Of a stretch of DNA of 39,752 nt, positions 7,550-15,160 are shown piece after piece. The stretch's first letter is position 1; each line of letters starts with the position of its first letter. Source of the stretch: Chloroflexaceae bacterium (GTDB taxonomy: Bacteria; Chloroflexota; Chloroflexia; Chloroflexales; Chloroflexaceae); NCBI GenBank assembly GCA_012034075.1, contig JAAURD010000017.1:1-39752 (forward strand). The letters run 5' to 3'. The notes below the pieces were generated by a model that saw only the letters and a list, made by a program, of their open reading frames with translations, was not told where the DNA came from and ran no database searches. Both the position numbers and the translations under genes were made by a program.

Positions 7550-8419
7550 TCAAGTCTCCGATTGTAATGCGTGAAAGAGCGACTTGATCTCTTCTTCATT
7601 CAGCTCACTAAACCGAACATAACGAACATGTCCGTGGGCATCAACAAACTTACTGGTTGGAATGGGATGAATATTATAATCACTGGCGACCTGACCATCA
7701 ATGTCGAGAGCAATTGGATAGGTAATGCCATATTGATCGACAAACGCTTGAATATCGGCTTCACTACGTCCCTGTATGTTTTCACTACGGGTCAGGTTTA
7801 CGCCAATGATGACAAACCCCTCATCTTTCAGATCAGTATAGGCTGCTTGCAGCGCCGGTGTTTCACGAATACATGGCTCACACCAGGTACCCCAAAAATT
7901 CAGCAGGACCACCTGCCCACGATAATCTGCCAGGTTGACGTTCGTTCCATCCAGGGCGGGTAGGGTAAAATCCGGCGCTGGTTGATCGACCGCGCCAGCC
8001 AGTGACGTTTCGGATCGCACGCTACCACTAATCAGCCATATCGTCATAATAATGCTAACAGCCAGTAACATACCACCGCTGGCAAACAACCATTCGCGCA
8101 TTGTCAAACCTGATTGTTTGCCAGTAATCACCACGGAAGCAGTACGTTCAACAGGTACCGTCGATGGTGCTGCGGTCTCGCCGATACGCTGGTTATACTG
8201 TTGCCGTTGTTCTCGATCAGACAACGTCGCATAGGCAGCATCAAGCTCGCGCAGACGCTGTTCGGCAATCTGGCGCAAATCATCATCGATATGACCAAAA
8301 CGTTGCGGGTCATACCGTTCACGCTGTTGCTGATAGGCTTTTGTAATCTCATCCTGGCTTGCTTCAGGATGAACCTCAAGTAGTGTATAGTAGGTCTTCA
8401 TCATTACCTTATCGTTCAT
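7550..8419 (-). CDS. Degenerate J-domain + TM + TlpA/CcmG-type thioredoxin fusion
   Basis: The 289-residue protein joins three parts. Residues about 8-78 look like a DnaJ J-domain ('YYTLLEVHPEAS', 'AYATLSDREQRQQYN'), but the HPD triad that stimulates Hsp70 is replaced by Asp-Pro-Gln (residues 36-38, 'RYDPQ'). Residues about 113-131 form a single transmembrane helix. Residues about 146-289 form a TlpA/ResA/CcmG thioredoxin domain ('QPAPDFTLPALDG', redox motif WCEPC with Cys180 and Cys183, cis-Pro254). The J-part should be cytoplasmic and the thioredoxin external, where CcmG-like proteins reduce apocytochrome CxxCH thiols. ATG at 8401 (MKTYYTLL) may be the real start: it aligns with the J-TPR neighbour and follows AAGG. 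Placement behind ccmF supports the CcmG role. Confidence 0.88.
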   Translation of the reverse strand: MNDKVMMKTYYTLLEVHPEASQDEITKAYQQQRERYDPQRFGHIDDDLRQIAEQRLRELDAAYATLSDREQRQQYNQRIGETAAPSTVPVERTASVVITGKQSGLTMREWLFASGGMLLAVSIIMTIWLISGSVRSETSLAGAVDQPAPDFTLPALDGTNVNLADYRGQVVLLNFWGTWCEPCIRETPALQAAYTDLKDEGFVIIGVNLTRSENIQGRSEADIQAFVDQYGITYPIALDIDGQVASDYNIHPIPTSKFVDAHGHVRYVRFSELNEEEIKSLFHALQSET

Positions 8420-8474
8420 TTTAACATAATTTTAAGCCGAACAACGTGAAAAGGGGCAGTGAGACAATCGATTT

Positions 8475-9529
8475 TTACTGGCTATAAACTTCTACGAGCC
8501 GCTGGGCTTCGGCGGCAATGCCCGGATCTGCCGAAGGCAGGCTTAACACGGTGCGCCAATATTGCAATGCTGCTTCCGTCTGGGGTGGTTGGGTTTGTAC
8601 CAGGCACAAGCCCAGACCAAGCAGCACACGCTCATTATGGGGATCAGTATCGATAGCTTGTTGGGCCTGTTGCAAGCCCATATCGACATAAGATGGCTCG
8701 TTCTCACCAGCGCCATAATAGCACAGGCTGATAGCCATGTCGGCGCGGACTGTGGCATTTTGCGGTTCTAAACGTAGGGCCTCGCTATACGCCGCACTGG
8801 CCTCAATCCAACGAGTGAGACGCTGCTGGTAGATATCGCTATCGGGTTGCAGTTCACGCACAATCTGGACACTGTCGTAAAGCAGATTGCCCAGTTCAAT
8901 CCATACTTCAGGATTATCAGGTTGCCGTTCAACTTCCTGCTGGGCCAGGATAATCTGTGGCTCAAACTGGTTGAAGAGCAATTGGGGATTATCCGGTGTG
9001 TCTGCTTGCCCCTGCCCGGCTGGCTGGCTGGCCATTTCGTTAGATAAAAAGGCCATGCCTTGTGGACCGGTCAGGAGCATACTCCCAGCTGTAATGACAA
9101 AGGTGAGCAGTGCCACCAGCACCACGGTCGTAGTCCAGGTTGGTAGTCGCCGTTCGGTAGCCTTGCGTCCACGTTCCTGCGATCGCACCGGTTCGCGCAG
9201 CATGGGTTGTGCGTCAAAACCACGCGGGCGTTCCTGCCGTCGCGCCGGTGCCAATGGTCGATAATCAATGACTGCTGATCAGACAGCGTGTTGTCTGGCT
9301 TCAGCGCATGTTGTTCGGCATCATAGCTGGCCCGCCGCTGGCTATCGGCCAGCACTGCATAGGCACGTTCAATCTCGTCACGCTTCTGGCGGGCGAGTGC
9401 GAGAAGTTCATCCGCTGCACCAGCAAACTGCTCCGCATGGTAACGTTCCAGTTGGCGTTCATATGCTGCCTGGATGGTCTCTTGATCCGCTTTCGGATGG
9501 ACCTGCAGGATTTCGTAGTAGTCTTGCAT
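8475..9529 (-). CDS. Degenerate J-domain + TM + TPR protein (CcmI-like), frameshifted
   Basis: Two overlapping frames form one gene. The first (from the ATG at 9529) gives a J-like domain of about 70 residues ('YYEILQVHPKAD', 'AYAVLADSQRRASYD') in which the HPD triad is His-Ala-Glu (31-33). The second (to the stop at 8475) continues with 'DYRPLAPARRQ', a transmembrane helix ('TTTVVLVALLTFVITAG') and about 165 residues of TPR-like helices ('NPEVWIELGNLLYDS', 'YSEALRLEPQNATV', 'NERVLLGLGLCLV'). The switch lies near 9255-9275 and needs one added base, giving about 351 residues. In System I the TPR protein CcmI (CycH/NrfG) holds apocytochrome for heme ligation. The gene is 29 bases after ccmF and 55 before the J-thioredoxin gene. 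Alternatively two separate proteins are made, but the second frame has no good start. Confidence 0.78.
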
Positions 9530-9558
9530 CAGTTTTTTGTTGTCTTGTATCCTCGCAT

Positions 9559-11913
9559 TTAGCGCCAGAGTCCAGCTAATCCACGCGGTAAGCGTACTGG
9601 TTCACCGCGCAGTCGTGCCTGTGCTTCAAGGTAACGTCGCAACACGGCGATTAAGCCACCGAGTACGCCGACCACCATGCCAATCCAGACCAGTTGCACC
9701 AGCGGCTTGGTGCTCACCGTAATGACCGCTCGCTCTGGCTGAATGGGCAGTTCCAGTCCTTGCGCATTGAGCAGAATCAATCGCCGATTGGGATCAAACG
9801 TCGTCATTGACAGCACATGTCCACCGGGTAGGGTGGCAGGATTATCAATAAATGCGAGATCGCCGCTTTCGGGATCTGGGATCAGGGTAACACGCGGCAC
9901 AATCGTCGTTGTCTCATCGTTATAGGTGACTGCCAGAATGGCACCGACATCAAAGCTGTTGTTTGCCATCATCGCTTCGGTATCGATGTCAAATTCAGTA
10001 AAGGTCAGTTCGTAGGGTCCCATCTCGACTGTATCGCCAGGACCAAGCACTGGCTCAGCCGGGTTATATTCTGGCACATACTCGGCCGGGGCAATATAGA
10101 GATCGTAGGTCAGATACGATTTAATCGAGGGGTTCTGTATGGTACCACCCATTTGCTCATCAAGATACATCTCGGGATGCGCCTGAAACGTCTCATCCCC
10201 ATGCTGAATGGTCAAGTCAAAGACACCGCGACCATCGGGGGTTTCTTTCCAGCCCTGGAAGGTAATAGCATGGTCATAGAGGCTGATCGTTTCACCCGTC
10301 GTCAGGGCTAGCCGTTCATCGGGCGAGGCATAGGCAGTAGAGCCAACGATGCCAATGAGCATGACAGCCAGACCAACATGGGCCAGGTAGCCGCCAATGC
10401 GCAACCAGCCACTGCGTATCGTCCGCATAATCATCACCACGTTGCTGCCCAGGGCAAAGCTGCCCAGGCCAACATAGGCCAGTGATAGAAAATCGGTGAC
10501 ACCCAGCAGTATGGCGCCACAGGTTGCCAGCAGTGCCAGGATTGCCGGCCAGCGCAATGCCCTTAGCAAGTGGCGCTGGTTGGTATCACGCCAACCGAGG
10601 AGCGGTCCCGCAATCATTAAGATGACGACCACGAGACCGAGCGGTGGCGTGACTGTTTGATAAAAACTCGGTGCCAGGCTAAACCGGCCATCGGTAAAGG
10701 GTTCTCCCCCCATGGCCGTGCCATCATCGAGCTCAAAGGTATTGCCCAGGGTATCTTGCAAGGTGTGACCGACACCCGGCAATGCCGAGATGAGTGGCAT
10801 CGAAGTACCAATACCAATGACCAGGGCCAGAATAACCAGCGAGAGCATTGCCAATGCAAAAAAGCTCTCACGCGAGAGCAGTTTATCGCTGAGTGGGCGC
10901 GAGGGAATATCCCGCCAGCGCAGGGCCAGAATCACCAGGCTGCCGATACCAATGAGCGCGAGAAAGACGAGCATGGTATCACGCATGCCCTCAGCCACAA
11001 ACGAGTGAACCGAGAAATTCGCCAGGACGCCACTACGGGTCAAAAAGGTCGAGAAGAAGACCAGAACATAAGCGGCAATCGCCAGCATCATATTGGTGCG
11101 ACGCAGCGTTCCCTGGGAGCGTTGCATGACCATGCCGTGCAGCAGGGCGGTCAGCACCAGCCATGGCACCAACGAAGCATTTTCCACGGGGTCCCAGCCC
11201 CAATAGCCGCCCCAACCGAGCGTCTCGTAGGCCCAGTAGCCACCTAGCATGAGCGCCAGCCCCAGAAATGACCATGCTGCAACCGTCCAGGGCAGGGCAC
11301 GGGTTACCCAGGTGTCGTAGTCATAGCGCAACAGACTACCCAGGGCAAACGCGAAGGGCACGGCTGTCAGCGCAAAACCCAGAAAGAGCACCGGTGGATG
11401 AATAATCATCCAGAAGTTGTGTAACAGGGCGTTCAGACCACTGCCATCAGGGGGGGCAATAAATGCACCCGTATTGGGATCAACTGTTGGTTGAAATGGG
11501 TTGAGGATCAGCGTAAAGATGATCAGACCGGCTTGGATGACCATCAACACCGCTAGGACATACGGCTCAAAATGGCGGCTACGATAGACCAGTGCCATGG
11601 CGACGATACCGCCCAGCATAGCCCAGAAGGCAAAACTGCCCGATTGACCAGCCCAGCTTGCGGCTATGGTAAAGAAGGTATCAAGTTCACTGGAACTATA
11701 GTCATAGACGTACTGAATATCGAAACGGCGTGCCAAAAAGAGCATCACCAGCAGCAGCCAGGCCAGAATGAGCACGATGCCTGAGCCAAGCACACCGGCC
11801 CGACCATAATCCAGTGCCGCGTGCCTACCACGCATCACCAGTACATAACTTCCAATGGAGAGCAATGCCAGCACCAGGCTGGTCATCAGAAGGATTGTCC
11901 CCATAAAATACAT
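9559..11913 (-). CDS. ccmF: CcmF-type cytochrome c heme lyase subunit
   Basis: A 784-residue polytopic membrane protein of the heme-handling family. It carries the tryptophan-rich WWD segment at about 225-251 ('GGYWAYETLGWGGYWGWD' followed by 'PVENASLVPWL'), flanking histidines ('LLHNFWMIIHPP' and 'LLHGMV'), and a large external domain near the C-terminus (about 545-750) before the last membrane helix. In System I, CcmF takes heme from holo-CcmE and attaches it to the CxxCH thiols of apocytochrome c. Length is somewhat above the usual 630-670, mainly because of the C-terminal external domain. The start follows GAGGTAGG; a second ATG three codons on is possible. It is 21 bases after ccmE. No CcmH partner is encoded in this operon. 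Confidence 0.95.
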   Translation of the reverse strand: MYFMGTILLMTSLVLALLSIGSYVLVMRGRHAALDYGRAGVLGSGIVLILAWLLLVMLFLARRFDIQYVYDYSSSELDTFFTIAASWAGQSGSFAFWAMLGGIVAMALVYRSRHFEPYVLAVLMVIQAGLIIFTLILNPFQPTVDPNTGAFIAPPDGSGLNALLHNFWMIIHPPVLFLGFALTAVPFAFALGSLLRYDYDTWVTRALPWTVAAWSFLGLALMLGGYWAYETLGWGGYWGWDPVENASLVPWLVLTALLHGMVMQRSQGTLRRTNMMLAIAAYVLVFFSTFLTRSGVLANFSVHSFVAEGMRDTMLVFLALIGIGSLVILALRWRDIPSRPLSDKLLSRESFFALAMLSLVILALVIGIGTSMPLISALPGVGHTLQDTLGNTFELDDGTAMGGEPFTDGRFSLAPSFYQTVTPPLGLVVVILMIAGPLLGWRDTNQRHLLRALRWPAILALLATCGAILLGVTDFLSLAYVGLGSFALGSNVVMIMRTIRSGWLRIGGYLAHVGLAVMLIGIVGSTAYASPDERLALTTGETISLYDHAITFQGWKETPDGRGVFDLTIQHGDETFQAHPEMYLDEQMGGTIQNPSIKSYLTYDLYIAPAEYVPEYNPAEPVLGPGDTVEMGPYELTFTEFDIDTEAMMANNSFDVGAILAVTYNDETTTIVPRVTLIPDPESGDLAFIDNPATLPGGHVLSMTTFDPNRRLILLNAQGLELPIQPERAVITVSTKPLVQLVWIGMVVGVLGGLIAVLRRYLEAQARLRGEPVRLPRGLAGLWR

Positions 11914-11934
11914 AGCACCTACCTCGGATTCTCG

Positions 11935-12342
11935 TTATGATTGCTCTTGATACTTCGACGGACATTTAACAAGCAGGTCATCCGCAATAAACGCATCCAT
12001 AGAAGGATCATAGCGACCAATTGCGACAATGCTCGTGGCGTGCTCAAAATTCGCTGGCCGTGGTTCCTGAGAGAGCACCAGCACCTGGTCGCCGCTCTCA
12101 TCCTGGAGCAAAAACGTCCAGCGACCATCCGCATCATATTCGCCGACGCTGCCCAGGAAGCCCGCCAACTGCACATGCTGTGCGTTCTGACGTGCTTCGT
12201 CAATACTGGTCGTATACGAACGGAAGCCATCTTTAAAACCAAATGCACCAAACACCATGGCAATCATAATGATGCCAATACCCACCATATGGATAGGTTT
12301 GATCGAAAAACCACGCTGAAGTGGTTGAGTTGAGGTCGTCAT
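11935..12342 (-). CDS. ccmE: CcmE heme chaperone with CxxxY motif
   Basis: The 135-residue protein has one N-terminal membrane anchor (about 16-36) and an OB-fold periplasmic domain ('VQLAGFLGSVGEYDADGRWTF', shown as two parts VQLAGFLG and DGRWTFLLQD; 'IVAIGRYDPSMDAFIADDLLVKC' end region about 105-127). In standard CcmE a histidine in HxxxY binds heme covalently; here the matching segment reads Cys127-Pro-Ser-Lys-Tyr131, the CxxxY variant reported from some archaea and bacteria that lack CcmH. It receives heme from CcmC with CcmABCD and delivers it to CcmF. A strong AAGGAG site precedes the ATG. It sits between ccmD and ccmF with short gaps, in one transcript. Confidence 0.93.
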   Translation of the reverse strand: MTTSTQPLQRGFSIKPIHMVGIGIIMIAMVFGAFGFKDGFRSYTTSIDEARQNAQHVQLAGFLGSVGEYDADGRWTFLLQDESGDQVLVLSQEPRPANFEHATSIVAIGRYDPSMDAFIADDLLVKCPSKYQEQS

Positions 12343-12360
12343 TGGACAAGCTCCTTTGCC

Positions 12361-12606
12361 TTAGCATTCCTGTCGTGCTTCCATGGGTTCACCCGGTTCG
12401 GATGAACCATCGTGACGTGTGTTGCGAGTCAGGGTAGCCCCTGGTAGGGGCGTGTTGTTTCCTTCGGGTTGCTCTTCCAGTCGCCGTCGCAGGCTTTTGA
12501 CACTGGCTTCGAGCCGCCAGATATAGAGAAAGATGCCAAACCAGACGGTCAGGGCAACCGCCAGGGCAACATAAATTGCCATAGTGGCTTCAAATGCAGT
12601 ACTCAT
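12361..12606 (-). CDS. ccmD: CcmD-like small membrane protein
   Basis: An 81-residue protein with one N-terminal membrane helix ('AIYVALAVALTVWFGIFLYI') followed by a basic, coiled-coil-like stretch ('RLEASVKSLRRRLEEQ'), the usual layout of CcmD, and a longer hydrophilic tail. CcmD is needed to release holo-CcmE from the CcmABC complex. Sequence conservation in this family is poor, so the assignment rests on topology and position. Its ATG overlaps the end of ccmC (12603-12606), which suggests translational coupling, and a GGGAGG site lies inside the ccmC 3' end. Confidence 0.8.
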   Translation of the reverse strand: MSTAFEATMAIYVALAVALTVWFGIFLYIWRLEASVKSLRRRLEEQPEGNNTPLPGATLTRNTRHDGSSEPGEPMEARQEC

Positions 12607-13568
12607 AGATGAGCTACCTCCCGCTGCTCAAGCAGCCATGCAACGCCGAGCAGGGATGTGCGGATCGAAAAGATCCAGAAAAAGAGGGCCGTAAACCCGC
12701 CAAGGGATGCCAGAAAGGTCACCAGCGTTCGCTGATTGGCAAGAATACCGGTACCTGGCGCATGAATATTGAGCAGAACGGTACCATTGGCCGGATCAAC
12801 TGATTGCACGACCAGACGATAACGTAAACCAGGGAAAGTCGGTTCGACGACCGACTCACCTTGTGTCAGGTCAAAGGTTGGCTCAAGCACGGCCTCGCTG
12901 GTCAATCCGGGTTCGCTCACTTGAACGCGAGCAACCACCGTGTCGCCCTGTTCTTCCAGTGCTAACAATTGCACTTTGCGGTCGCCCAGCAGCCCAATGC
13001 TGCCCTGACGCAGGGTGATCCCATCACAGCTGCTATTTGGGGCAAACGCACAGTTGGGATGCAAGGTACTATCGGCCATACGCGGGGCGACAAAGATGAG
13101 AAATGGCACGGTGACAAACGCAAAGAGGGAAAAGACCGCGCTCAATTTGCGCTGTTGCTCTTTTGGTTCAATCGCTGCACGCAGGGCAAAGAGTGCTGCA
13201 TAAATCAGCATCAGCACAAAAATTGATGTCTGACGGGGATCCCAGTTCCAATAGACTCCCCAGACCACTTGCGAAAAGATCGCGCCGGTCACCGTTGCGA
13301 GTATGGTGAAGAGCATACCACATTCGGCGGCCGCCAACGCGCGGTCATCATCTACCGCCTGCCCGCGCCACAAATACATGGCGCTGTACCAGGCTGAGAC
13401 CGCAAATGCCAGTACGCTTACCCATGCGGTGGGCACATGCAAAATCATAATCCGCCCGGCATTCCCCAGCCCCTCATACTGCGGGATCCACAGAAACATG
13501 GCCAGCACCACGCCTGTCATCCAGATGCCGATGAGGATCCTGGCAATCTGCGTGAGTCGTAGTGTCAA
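12603..13568 (-). CDS. ccmC: CcmC heme-handling protein with an extra external segment
   Basis: A 321-residue membrane protein with the CcmC hallmarks: first heme-ligand histidine in 'LHVPTAWVS' (His44), WWD segment at about 102-114 ('VWGVYWNWDPRQTS'), and second histidine in 'STLHP' (His170). CcmC loads heme onto CcmE. Ordinary CcmC is about 245 residues; here about 110 residues (about 163-275, beta-rich in appearance, with Cys173 and Cys181) are inserted before the last membrane helix. TTG is the apparent start, preceded by AAGGA; no in-frame ATG fits better. A possible internal promoter lies upstream at 13630-13658. Confidence 0.93.
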   Translation of the reverse strand: MTLRLTQIARILIGIWMTGVVLAMFLWIPQYEGLGNAGRIMILHVPTAWVSVLAFAVSAWYSAMYLWRGQAVDDDRALAAAECGMLFTILATVTGAIFSQVVWGVYWNWDPRQTSIFVLMLIYAALFALRAAIEPKEQQRKLSAVFSLFAFVTVPFLIFVAPRMADSTLHPNCAFAPNSSCDGITLRQGSIGLLGDRKVQLLALEEQGDTVVARVQVSEPGLTSEAVLEPTFDLTQGESVVEPTFPGLRYRLVVQSVDPANGTVLLNIHAPGTGILANQRTLVTFLASLGGFTALFFWIFSIRTSLLGVAWLLEQREVAHL

Positions 13569-13629
13569 CGATGTTGTTCCTTTCTGGGCCGAACCGGCAT
13601 AGCATCATGAGTTAGATTGCTTTTGTATT

Positions 13630-13658
13630 ATCATACTACGTTTTGTTTTCGATTGCAA
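13630..13658 (-). promoter_or_regulatory. Possible internal promoter ahead of ccmC
   Basis: TTGCAA (13653-13658) and TATGAT (13630-13635) on the minus strand are separated by 17 bases in an AT-rich gap right after the ccmB stop. It could give extra transcription of ccmC and downstream genes. Confidence 0.45.
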
Positions 13659-13665
13659 CTGTGGC

Positions 13666-14346
13666 TCAGGCTTCCCACACAACGGGAAAGAGCATCGACG
13701 ATGCGACAAATGTCACCACAATATAGGCCAGCAGCAGCTGGAGCATGGGCAAACCTGCACTCCAGGGGTCGCCACGAAGCGCCAGCGCGGTGCCCTGAAT
13801 AACCACCACCAGCACGGGCACCAACAACGGAAAAGCCAGTACGGCAAACAGGCCACTCTTAAAGCTCGCTCGCGCAATGATCGCTGCAATCAGCGTCGTG
13901 GCGGTAACCAGGCTCACACTGCCGAGCAGCAGCAGAGCGATAAACAAGCCGATATTGCCGATGGACACCCGCACAAAGACCAGAAAGAGCAGGGTGGTAA
14001 CCAGATCGAGCAGCGCCAATAGGACTAGATTAAAGAGCAATTTGCCGAGATAGACGGCCAGCGGCGGCGCTGTGAGACGCAAAGCCAGACTGGTACGCCG
14101 TTCTTCCTCTTGCACAAAGCTGCGGGCCAGCCCATTGAGCGCAGCAAAGAGCAAGGCTACCCAGAGCAATGCCGCTTGAACCGATACGGCAATACTGCCA
14201 CTGCCCAGTGGCCCGACGCCCAGACTCACCGCCGTAGCTGCGCTGACTGCAAAGAGCAGCAAGGCATTCAGGGCATAGCGAGTACGCAACTCGCTGCGCA
14301 AATCTTTGCGCAAGACGGCCCAGGTTGCCTGAAAGAGCAGCTTCAT
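13666..14346 (-). CDS. ccmB: CcmB heme exporter permease subunit
   Basis: A 226-residue protein with about six membrane helices and the typical CcmB N-terminus ('AVLRKDLRSELRTRYA'), including the conserved 'FVQEEERRT' loop that contacts the ATPase and 'LTAPPLAVYLGKLLFNL'. With CcmA it forms an ABC-type complex whose ATP hydrolysis drives release of holo-CcmE. Length is normal. Its ATG overlaps the ccmA stop by four bases (ATGA), so the two are translationally coupled. A 97-base gap with a possible promoter separates it from ccmC. Confidence 0.93.
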   Translation of the reverse strand: MKLLFQATWAVLRKDLRSELRTRYALNALLLFAVSAATAVSLGVGPLGSGSIAVSVQAALLWVALLFAALNGLARSFVQEEERRTSLALRLTAPPLAVYLGKLLFNLVLLALLDLVTTLLFLVFVRVSIGNIGLFIALLLLGSVSLVTATTLIAAIIARASFKSGLFAVLAFPLLVPVLVVVIQGTALALRGDPWSAGLPMLQLLLAYIVVTFVASSMLFPVVWEA

Positions 14347-14963
14347 CGCGGTGGCTGAAGCTGCAACACATAATCGCCCAGGGCCAGCTCACGTGGGTCG
14401 TTGGTGGCTACCACCACCGGGCCATGCTGCCGTTGCTGCTCAATGATGCGATGCACCAGCGCCATGCCTTGCTCATCCAGGGTCACCGTCGGCTCATCCA
14501 AGAGCAGCACGAGGGGCTGACCTTGCAGCGCATAGGCATACCGCAAACGCTGTGTCATCCCCGATGAGTACGAGGATACCAGATCATGGCCGCGCCCGGC
14601 AAGCTCAACCCGATCCAGCAACGCCGCACTGTCGGCCGTGCTCCAGGGAAGACCCCGCACACGGGCAAAAAAGTGCAGATTTTCGCTGGCCGTCAATTCA
14701 CGGTAGAGCATGAGATCGGGCGATACCCAGCCAAGCAGATGGCGGGCAGCCTGCGGTGTATACGCTCGTTCCTGATGGGTGTAGCGGATCTGGCCACTGC
14801 TCGGCTGCTGCAAGCCACACAACAAGCGCAGCAGGGTGCTTTTACCACTGCCATTGCGGCCACTCACCACCAGGATTTCGCCCTGTTGGAGATCAAGTGA
14901 CAAATCATAGATGACATGGCGTGGCCCATAGTTGGCTGCAACGGACTGAAGTGCTAGATGCAC
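14343..14963 (-). CDS. ccmA: CcmA heme exporter ATP-binding subunit
   Basis: A 206-residue ABC ATPase with Walker A 'GRNGSGKST' (about 35-43), signature 'YSSGMTQRL' (about 131-139), Walker B 'LVLLLDEP' and the D-loop 'TVTLDEQG', followed by the switch region 'VVVATND', where the usual histidine is replaced by Asn. The length and the 'VSPDLMLYRELTASENL' region match CcmA. It starts with GTG and has only a weak ribosome binding site. It opens the minus-strand ccm operon, downstream of an extended -10 promoter at 15027-15032. No heme transport as such has been shown for CcmAB; its proven role in the family is in the CcmE cycle. Confidence 0.93.
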   Translation of the reverse strand: MHLALQSVAANYGPRHVIYDLSLDLQQGEILVVSGRNGSGKSTLLRLLCGLQQPSSGQIRYTHQERAYTPQAARHLLGWVSPDLMLYRELTASENLHFFARVRGLPWSTADSAALLDRVELAGRGHDLVSSYSSGMTQRLRYAYALQGQPLVLLLDEPTVTLDEQGMALVHRIIEQQRQHGPVVVATNDPRELALGDYVLQLQPPR

Positions 14964-15026
14964 GTTGGTTTTCTTTCTTGCGTGAGCCGGTTCAAGAGCG
15001 TCACATACTCTGCGTTTGCCCGGTGC

Positions 15027-15052
15027 ATTATAGCATACTCAGATTGGGTCAA
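15027..15052 (-). promoter_or_regulatory. Promoter of the ccm operon
   Basis: On the minus strand TATAAT at 15027-15032 is part of an extended -10 (TGCTATAAT). A TTGACC lies at 15047-15052, only 14 bases away, so the extended -10 probably carries recognition. It is 64 bases before the ccmA GTG. Confidence 0.6.
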
Positions 15053-15070
15053 ATTGCTCCGATTGTTTGT

Positions 15071-15099
15071 GTTTGTTCGGTATCATGGTAGCGTATAAT
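15071..15099 (+). promoter_or_regulatory. Promoter of the Yip1-like gene with shared GTTTGTTCGGTATCA element
   Basis: GTTTGT (15071-15076), 17 bases, then TATAAT (15094-15099). The first 15 bases are identical to those at the minus-strand promoter at 33755-33769, with the same spacing to its -10. Confidence 0.55.
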
Positions 15100-15160
15100 A
15101 GAAAGGAGAGAGAAAACATGGCAGATGGATCATGAGCAGCGTATTGGAAAAGGAGGAGCT

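Noticed and set aside
15118-15135. Five-codon leader frame (MADGS) with AGGAG before the Yip1-like gene
   Set aside because: The TATAAT at 15094-15099 would start the mRNA at about the AGGAG itself, so ribosomes could hardly use it; the strong AGGAGG before 15161 is enough.
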